The translations under genes and the position numbers were made by a program. Below, in pieces: positions 56,334-64,000 of a DNA stretch of 64,000 nucleotides. The notes under the pieces are model-generated. The model was not told where the DNA came from and made no database searches. It saw only the letters and a program-made list of their open reading frames with translations. Positions within the stretch are counted from its first letter, which is position 1, and each line of letters starts with the position of its first letter. The DNA is from Dendrophyllia cribrosa (lineage: Eukaryota > Cnidaria > Anthozoa > Scleractinia > Dendrophylliidae), in contig JAJLRJ010000006.1 in assembly GCA_024195265.1 (NCBI GenBank), forward strand, positions 33,230,434 through 33,294,433. The letters run 5' to 3'.

Positions 56334-56680
56334 AAGTTCCGGTATAAAAGGAGCCTGGCCTGGCCATTCTCACCTCCTGTCGTCAATCAACCACTGAAGC
56401 ATTAAAACAACTGACAACAAACATGCGTCATTATTAAGACCATTGCTAACACAATTCGGAAAAACTTTATGAAGTTATATCAGAAGTCTTTATGAACTTC
56501 TATTTGTTTTTTTTTTGTTGCTTAGGTAAAATCTTGGTTTAATTAGATTTTTGAAGCAACTAATATTTCAAGGACGCGCAAGTAAACCACGTTTTGCGAC
56601 TGAAAGACGCCTTAATTTGCATTTCACACCCAAAAGGTGTGAAATGGGGAGGAGCTAAGCCTTTTATACCGGAACTTGGT
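56334..56680. mobile_element. TIR element with TATAAAAGG-containing ends
   Basis: Inverted ends AAGTTCCGGTATAAAAGG about 345 bp apart, with a small inner palindrome (TTTCACACC..GGTGTGAAA). The TATAAAAGG word in both ends looks like a TATA box but may be chance. Confidence 0.65.
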
Positions 56681-57975
56681 GTTTAAGAACTTTATCCACA
56701 ATTATAACGCATATAACCATTTGAAAAGTAAGAATCACTTGACTGAATGGACTTCATCCACAGACTTGATAGGTAATTTATAAGAGGAAAAGGAGTAATA
56801 GCTAGACTCCAGGTGATGAAAGTCATGTCAAAGAGATACCTTGGTTTCTCCTTTTTGCCTTAAGATTGCATCCCTATAAAATAAGGATTTAAATAATAGA
56901 AGAATAACTAACACTTAATATAAAATGGTGTAGCTAAGAAAATGCTTAGCAGGCTTGTTAACAATCTCAGCCGGTTTTTCTGGCTTGTACACCTTCAAAA
57001 TCACCCCAAGTCTTTGTTTTCTAGTGAAATTTCAGCCAGTGAAATTAGCCGGTAGCCGGTTCTTAGCTACATCCCTGTTATATGTAAACTAATTTAACAA
57101 ACAAACAATAATGAAGAACAGGTAATGTACAGGCAAAGCTGCAGATCAATAATTATTGTGTTTATTGTATTTATGGTAATAGATTTAGTAAACCAAGAAA
57201 AATATTTTAACAACAATAAAATTATATTTTAGTTAATATTTTTAGATGGTAGCTATTTTATTCATAATGTATTTGTCACATGCCTAGCAATTTATGTGCT
57301 GTTGCAAAATAAATTATTTTTATTTATTGCAAATATCTTTTCCTTGACTTCGCAAACGTAGCACCAAATACAATAGCTTACGGTTATTTGTCTAAAGGTG
57401 TTCAAAGCATTAGCTAGATGTTGGCTAAGTTTTCTTTCTTGTCCTAGGTACTCTATAGTTTTTTTTTTTTTTATTGCCACACAAAAAGCACTACTTACAA
57501 TATCTTACAGTTACAGTTTCTTACAGTTACTAATACTACAAACAAATACGCTGATTTACTTACAATAGGATCACTTGCGATACATTACGCATGCGTACAA
57601 TTTAATTTCGATTAGTTATTTGTCTAAAGGTGTTCAAAGAATTAGCTAGATGTTGGCTAAGTTTTCTTTCTTGTCCTAGGTACTCTAAGTTAAAACTGCA
57701 TATGGGGCCTTATGCATGGGCAAAACGAGGGCACCAACACTTCAAGATCCAGACGATAATTATTGTGCTTATAAGGTGGGGGCCCAGAATGTAAAAGGAG
57801 AGGGCATTAGTCCAAAATAAGTAGGGAGCACAGACTTTCAAGGGGTTGTATTTCTTGTTATTTGTGTTATTGTATTGTCTTTTAAATCTTTTGTTTTACA
57901 TCATTTGGTGATCTCAACTTCCAAAACACCAAGAAACTACCCTTTCTAGACCCTGTTCTAGAAGTGATGCTAACC

Positions 57976-58265
57976 ATAGTTAATCGAGGGACTGGTTATG
58001 AAACCTTGCAGATTTCAGTAGCGATAACAAAGGAGCTACAATTTATGTTGAACCGTACTGTCTTCACCCTGCACATCTTTTGTGTTTTGATCACACGCTA
58101 TGACTGAATAACTTAATAGCACCAAAATGTTTCTATTGGTCAGTTGCTCAAACAAAAGATCAACATCTATTGTGTTGTGCTAGGTCAAGGCCGAAAAACG
58201 ATAACAAAAAACATCGAACAAAGACATTTCTCAGGTTTCATAACCATTGCACTTTATTAACTATG
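57976..58265. mobile_element. hAT-like MITE, copy 3
   Basis: 290 bp, ends ATAGTTAATCGAG and TTAACTATG, flanked by TGCTAACC at 57968-57975 and 58266-58273. It is close in sequence, and opposite in orientation, to copy 1. Confidence 0.78.
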
Positions 58266-59459
58266 TGCTAACCAATGAAATTGGTTGCAGATGAGTGCTG
58301 GAAATGTAGGCTAAGTATTACCTACAGTGGTACAGTGTTTACTTTGCAATTCTTAGTGAATTTTTTTTTAAAAAGACTTTGCCCTGGCCATGTGTGCTAG
58401 ACTTGAATTTCCTTTTGGCCATTGATTATTTAATTAATGCCTGCTCAAAACAAATGGGTTTAAGTATGAGTAAATAAATAATTTTATAAGTATGGTACCT
58501 TTTCTGAGCACCATGCCAAACTTTATAAGACAGACACTGAAAAAATACCCAAGCTCTATTCTAGGGCACTACATGTAAGTAAACGAGGCCTTTGTTTAGA
58601 AACCAACATTTTACCATTTAGGCCTTGAGATTTAGAACCAGTATACCACTCTCAGTTTGACACTGTGATTGAAAGCTCAGGGTTAAGCTAGTTACTATGT
58701 TTTTCAATAACATGCGAACTCTGAAGTTCATTACTAAGGTTTGTGTTTTATGCAGCTGTCAATCATGATTATGGGGGCATATATTGGTCCAGCCTTGAAA
58801 ACAGAAACTGACAAAATGGATCAAAATCCACCAATCAGAACCCACAAACATGACTATGTGACCATACAACTGACAAAATGGATCGAAATCCACCAAACAT
58901 GACCATGTGGCCATTTTGCGTAAAGCATCATTGTTTCCTGAGACGTCTGCTATGCTATTTGCGGCAGTGAAAAACAAAACTGTTGCCTACATGTAAGTTC
59001 TGGGGTGCTTACCATTTAACCAAAAATCCCAGTAATTTTGGTTGGAAAGCAAATGGAACAGTAATTTTTCTGGAATTTCAGTTGGAAATTGTGGACTACG
59101 TTTTGAGGTAGTCCATTCATCCCGGTCGGTACGAACCGTCAAAAAATTCTGTTCCATTTGACCATTTTCTTTTCCGTTTCAGAATGGAACGTTGGAAATT
59201 ATCTTACGATTTGAATATAGAAAAATTTCAATCGCTAAATCGAGTTAACGGTCTGGGTACCAGGATGGGGAAATGGAATATTTAAATGGTAAGGGCAATC
59301 TCGTCGGTTGGTCGGTAAATTTGGAAAATCGCTTACCATTACGTGACGGTCACCCCAACCGTTTTTTTCCTACAAATGGTAAGCACCTCTGAACTTCAGA
59401 GGTTGCACGTTATTGAAAAGCACAGTAATGCCAGCATCATGGACATACAGTCTAAATTA

Positions 59460-61930
59460 CTATACATTAGATCTGTCAATGTTGAAAACCACAGTCATCA
59501 TTCCATAATATGTAGGAGCACATCTGGCCAAGAAATGAGATGTAACACTTCCTCCATTATCAATTTCCTGTTCTAAAACACCATGCAGGATTTGAAAACC
59601 TTTTCTGCCACAAGACCTTGCTACTGGGTCATCTTTAATTACTTTTTGAAGCCATGGAACACACAAACTTGCCACCCAAGGGTGAACCTCTTCAAAGCTA
59701 CCTGAAACTAAAGATTTGATGTTAATTAGTACTTTGTAGTATTGTTTTATAACACAAAATAATTTTTTAATTTAGATAATTGAGAATTAAAGTTATAAAA
59801 CTTAAAAGGTGTACTGAATTGTCCGAGTGTCTATTGTTTAAAGAACAGTAGGGGGGGTCTGAACATCACACTTCCTGCACACTACCTCTAGCCCTCCCCA
59901 CACGTACCACCATGTGTTACATTGTAGCTCCTCCCTCTTTGTGCCAGTTTGCTATTCCAAAATATCTGAAAAATGTATTTTCTCTTTCATCTTACTGACC
60001 CCTTCTCTCTGTGTTCCCCATCCCACTTACAAGAACAACCTCCCCCCCCCCCCCCCCCCCCACCTAGTACTCAGAACAGTGGCCTGAGGTAATGCCATAA
60101 AACCCCATTGAAAATTAATTTTATTCACCATTTGTTATTGCCGTCACACTATGTGGGATGTCCAGGCTGGGAATAAACATTTGACAACTTTATGATCTAG
60201 TAATAACTCCATTCCTCTTGGCCAAATATGACAGTTTGATAGCTACCCCTAGAATATCAATGCCTCAAAGGCTAACCCTAATCTATATGAACTCTTGAGT
60301 GTTTCGACAGTTATAATGATAATTGAATGCATGAAGCAATTATTATGAGGTATAACTACTATTACGTAATCCTTCCTTTGTTGTTGTGCCTTCACTGTAA
60401 GGAATACCTCTGGCCCACATCTCACATGAAATGTCAAATAATTCTGCAATATCTGTCGGTTTAAAGTCTGCTCTATAATCTAAAAATAAAGACAAAATAA
60501 AGTGTTGTGACTTCATTAGTCATAACTGTAAGGTTAAGTGCTCAAAGCAAAACTATTGTATGTGCTGATTTGCGTCCATATATAACACTGACTGCCGGGG
60601 TGATGATTGGAAATTTTGAAAAGTACCAGCAGCCTGTTTTGTGGGTGTGACTTGCATCAATTTTACCCTTAAGAGGTACCCAATTCTTTCTGAATTTTAG
60701 TTGTTCCTGTGTGCATTTTTTTCCGGCTTAATACCATAAAAGGTATCAGTATTACTCTGACAGACCAAACCATGAATTTTAACCCCTGAAGGGTATGGTG
60801 ATCACCTCCGCTGCTTTTATATGGGAGACCCCCATCCCCCACCTGTATTCCACCGCGGTCAAACGTCCGAAGCATTTTTTGTTTTATTTAGTGGGATTTA
60901 TTTAATATTAAACAGAAATATGGGCAAGGATGTATAAAAAAATTAGTTGACGTTACTATCTTTTATTTTTTCTCAAAATGATGAGTTTTTTTTTCCGTTG
61001 AAAACTGACCAAAACTCTTTGCGCCTGATCAAAATGATGTTGGCAAATGGCGCCGACAATTCTGCAGTTCACAGTTTCTAAATGCTTAGAACTTTTTAAG
61101 TAATGGCAATATATTAAACTTTAAACAGTGAAAATGACAACCTTAACTTTTAAGTACTTTGCTTAACTTTTGCAAATTTCTCTCGTTTGACCGCGGTACA
61201 GTTAACACCTGCATGGGCCCTGCCCCGCCCTTTTGTCCCAGGCTCCCACCCCACTGTCCCCCTAAACGAACATGGTTCAAGCGAAACTACCTGGTAAGTA
61301 GAGTGGTATAGTGCAAGCTGTCGCATGTGTGTGAGCCAGATCTCCACTGATCACCACCGCTACTCGCTGTTGAAGACTTGAAGCAAAATCATGCAGTGCC
61401 CTACCCATGGTTTCAAACCTTTCTCCATTACGTGCAAAGCTAAGTATGTTATACTTCACTTTCTCTGAATCAACCTTCTTATCCACGAACCACAAAGGCA
61501 CGACCTCGCCCCATCTTAACGGCGATTCCATCTTGGAAAACGTGATAATACCATCGGCTTTAAAACCCCGTTCCTGAACAAATCCGAGCAACTTATCGGA
61601 GAACTGTGTGTCTAGAGGAATGTTGACTTCTATGTCTTGAAAGCAGTCGTTCCACAGAGCGTTTCCGCGTGCAGCGCCCGCCATATACACAGCAAATGAA
61701 CCAGAGGAGAGGGCGAGACCGTGAGGGGTGACAAGAAGCACAATATCTGGTCTCATCTTGGCTACAAGATCGGCTGCTCGCTCGCAAGAGTTGTACAGAA
61801 TGGAGCACTTTCGAATGAGATCTGGAGGCATTGAAGAGTTTCTTTCGCGACACGCTGAACTAGCTGAATTAGGGTCCCCGTCAAATATCATTGTTCCATG
61901 GGGCAAGATCGCAGCTCCGACAAAAACCAT
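59460..61930 (-). CDS. Class III extradiol ring-cleavage dioxygenase-like protein (LigB fold), 331 aa, 3 exons
   Basis: Exons are 61930-61291, 60479-60366 and 59701-59460. Donors and acceptors are GT/AG, both junctions are phase 1 and the CDS is 996 nt. The LigB-type family is a non-haem Fe(II) enzyme fold that opens catechol rings with O2; some members have other roles. Candidate metal and catalytic residues are His11 in ILPHG, His70 in VTPHG, His200/His202 in SGDLAHTH and Glu295 in HGVLEQE, spaced as in the family. The C-terminal APTYYGM segment is also typical. There is no signal peptide, so it is probably cytosolic. The start ATG gives the canonical short N-terminal strand before PHG. The natural substrate in an animal is not known. 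Confidence 0.85.
60042..60060. repeat. Poly-C tract in dioxygenase intron 2
   Basis: A run of about 19 C following CAACCT and followed by ACCTAG. Confidence 0.85.
60852..61197. mobile_element. TIR element with ACCGCGGTCAAACG ends (dioxygenase intron 1)
   Basis: The ends ACCGCGGTCAAACG and CGTTTGACCGCGGT are inverted. The interior is the reverse complement of the repeat at about 19930-20150 and 33840-34075, with shared words CATCCTTGCCCATATTTC and GAACTGCAGAATTGTCGGCG. The 129-aa open frame at 19650-20039 is part of this repeat family. Confidence 0.65.
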
Positions 61931-63463
61931 ATTTACTTATGATGTACACTTGTAATCTGGTGAAGAAAGAGTGAATCGAGGGCGTACCAGCTGTTGAAAA
62001 CCCTTCCCAGCTCGAACCTGGTCAACTATATATGTATGGTACTTGAAGTGTCTCGTTTGACCACAGGCATCCCAAGTTCACGGTTCCGAACGGAGCAAAA
62101 AGTTTTTTCACAATAACCGTGCGAATTGCGAATATCCCGCGCGCTGATTGGCTAATTTTTAGTACAGACGGATAAAACGATAAAACTGACGGCATCAGCG
62201 AAAGTTTTCCCAAACTTTTCAGCGCTGTGTTTTTCGTGGCGAGAATTAATTCTTTCACAAATCCAGAATTCAGTAATCAATAAGAAAATCGTCCAAAATA
62301 GATGACATGAACCTCAGAAGCTAAAACACAACCTTAAGCGGAAAGATGAAGATGTTTGTTGAGAATCCAGACCTGAAAATTGGCGGTAAGCAGGATTATA
62401 GTGCTGTCGCCGTGTTTCAACGGATTATTTGAGAACAATTTAAACCGGAATAAAGGTTAGTTTCAAAATTCCAATTTTTCCATGTGTTTCTGACTTACTC
62501 TACTCAAACTTTTAATTTACGAGCCTGCGTTTCTCCGAATTATGGCAATGAAATTCTGGTTTTGTGGCGATCGCATCTTGCATTTCCTTCCTTCGTTTCA
62601 ACATCAGTTTTGGCGTTTTGTTATTGCAAAAAACAAATTAACGTCAGTTTTTTTATGCGTCTGTCCTCTTGTTGATGATAAATTTCGTCATAACATTGTC
62701 AAAGTGTGCTGTGGATCCACTTGCCTGTGGCTCCTGGATCCACAGCACTTTGATTGACGTCAATTTGTTAAACAGACAACGGAACACAAAAAAATACAAA
62801 AGTAGTCTTTTTGTTGATATTCAAATTATTAGAATAGGCGGTCAATTTTTTGACCTAAAGTAATTCTTAACGGGGCAGTACACGAACTAAAAAAAAAGCA
62901 CACGAACTAATGGCTTGGAAGGCCTGTGTCTCGACTCGAGTTTCCCACGCGCTGGAATCTCACACCGGAAACCGTCTTCGTGTGATGCAAAGCTCTTTCA
63001 AAACGACTGAAGAACGACATGAACACACAGTAAGTACTTAAATCTAAAATTAAGGGTGTCCTTAACAGGCTATGGTAACCTGTTACGTCATGACAATAAC
63101 GTGTTAAAAAATGGCTGAGCAATTTTTTGTAACTGTAGTATTGATCCATTAAAGTATAAGTACTGAAAATTACTAGTAAATGTTGTGGGCCAGTAGCACG
63201 TACTCCACCGACTAATTTCCCCAACAGAATTTGTTAATTTGAACCCTCTCAGCCAGTGGGCACACCACAAACCGCCTGTTTTTGAAATTTCCCTCTCACT
63301 TTTATATTGGAGTTTCCCACTCCGGAAATCTAAAGCCTGGGGATAGCCTCTCGTTCTCGTTTGACCTGAAACTCATCTCAACGATCCTCGTTGAATCAAA
63401 TTGTTACAAGTAACTTTTTTTGCCACACTTCTTATTCTTAGTCTTTGTTCTTATTCAGCGCAA
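61931..63463. other. Upstream of the dioxygenase gene, no gene recognised
   Basis: It contains an imperfect palindrome at 62701-62753 (CTGTGGATCCAC arms) and several short open frames without family features. The promoter of the dioxygenase gene is presumably just above 61930, but no clear element can be named. Confidence 0.5.
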
Positions 63464-63734
63464 GCAGAAACCCATTAAAGTGGGTTGAAACGTGCAACTG
63501 TCTCTTGTACGCTTCAAAACAAGCTTCCGATTGTTACAGCCATATTTGGAAATATTTACCAGCCATATTTGGAAAATCAAGATAAAAATATTAACCAATC
63601 AATTCGCTAGAACAACTTGCTTTCAATCTCGAGGGACCGAGGGGTTTCCAAATATGGTACTAAGCAAAAAAAAATATTCGGAAGCTGTGAATGCACGTTA
63701 CACGTTTCAACCCACTTCTGGGTTTCTGGTGCAA
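63464..63734. mobile_element. TIR element with GGGTTGAAACGTG ends
   Basis: The ends GCAGAAACCCATTAAAGTGG and the inverse of GCACCAGAAACCCAGAAGTG enclose about 270 bp with two CCATATTTGGAAA words. The 149-aa open frame that starts here also runs into the next MITE, so it is not called as a gene. Confidence 0.6.
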
Positions 63735-63913
63735 GTGATAGTGCGTGTCAATGTGATGGAACGTGTAAGTACATATGATTACATGTCCAGCATAAATGCA
63801 TTTAATGTAAAACGAAAGAGCAACAAATTTTTTTCAAGGGTCTTAAGAGCTTTTGGTCATCCAACTTGCGACGCATTGAATACAAAATTGTTGGAATTTG
63901 CAGAAAAAGAAAA

Positions 63914-64000
63914 GAGCGGTTTTCAATTGTGTGGAAAGTAATTTCGCAATTGTTTTGCTTTTACATCGCTACGCATTATGATTGGCTGAAAAACAAATCT
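63914..64000. mobile_element. TA-type MITE, partial at the window end
   Basis: Starts GAGCGGTTTTCAATTGTG and continues with AAAGTAATTTCGCAATTG, matching the right end of the GAGCAGTTTTC family in inverted orientation. It is cut by the window edge. Confidence 0.6.

Larger units (their letters stand above)
55767..59459. other. Intergenic region between convergent transporter and dioxygenase genes
   Basis: It holds the TIR element at about 56334-56680 (ends AAGTTCCGGTATAAAAGG), a 75-bp direct repeat (57383-57452 and 57612-57690, TTTGTCTAAAGGTGTTCAAA), the hAT-like MITE at 57976-58265, and a short tandem repeat at 58808-58915 (ACTGACAAAATGGATC). No gene is supported. Confidence 0.65.

Noticed and set aside
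56334..56680. TATAAAAGG words as promoters of a divergent gene pair
   Set aside because: They sit at equal positions in the inverted ends of an element, and no ORF follows in either direction.
63492..63941. 149-aa plus-strand open frame near the window end
   Set aside because: It crosses from one TIR element into another MITE, so it is unlikely to be a real gene.

Overview
The window is eukaryotic. Protein-coding exons are separated by long AT-rich introns with GT-AG borders and consistent phases, and most of the sequence is transposon-derived. The gene set fits an anthozoan cnidarian, most likely a stony coral: monocarboxylate-transporter-like MFS genes, a gamma-glutamyltranspeptidase-like gene, an animal class III extradiol (LigB-type) dioxygenase, a DIRS-order tyrosine-recombinase retroelement, and many short terminal-inverted-repeat (TIR) elements and poly-C tracts. 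The lineage is an inference from gene and repeat content.

Host genes from left to right: (1) a minus-strand MCT-like transporter whose 3' part runs off the left edge (exons 6723-6534, 1578-986, 289-1); (2) a plus-strand secreted GGT-like enzyme (12282-12558, 15218-15574, 16289-17472; 605 aa), in which the usual nucleophile Thr is Ser; (3) a plus-strand MCT-like transporter whose first two exons lie in a tandem segmental duplication: unit A about 19744-33660 with intact exon 1 and broken exon 2, and unit B about 33661-53297 with intact exons 1-2, followed by single-copy exons 3-4 (480 aa in all); (4) a minus-strand LigB-type dioxygenase (61930-61291, 60479-60366, 59701-59460; 331 aa), convergent with the transporter.

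The A/B duplication is the key to the window. Each unit shows the empty site for insertions in the other, so element ends and target-site duplications can be read directly. A only: a Helentron-like element (20229-21368), a TAA-flanked TIR element (22069-23005), a G-run TIR element (24297-28630) that itself holds a 3.8-kb DNA transposon with a decayed FEN/XPG-like nuclease plus CXC gene (24635-28463), and two small AT-flanked elements, one of them inside MCT exon 2. B only: a 3.1-kb Mutator-like element (35196-38278), a truncated LINE with a nested element (41285-42705), a fold-back element, a complete 6.7-kb split-direct-repeat YR retrotransposon (43853-50532) and a TIR element (51768-53040). 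A second repeat pair (about 6899-10545 and 18218-19400) does the same for two more insertions.

The most unusual feature is the YR retrotransposon. All three of its ORFs (gag-like, RT-RNase H, tyrosine recombinase) open exactly at a TAG acceptor in phase 0 and lack an early ATG. One upstream ATG exon (50324-50202) ends in phase 0 at a GT donor. The layout suggests that the three proteins are made by alternative splicing of one shared leader exon, across an intron that contains two minisatellite arrays.
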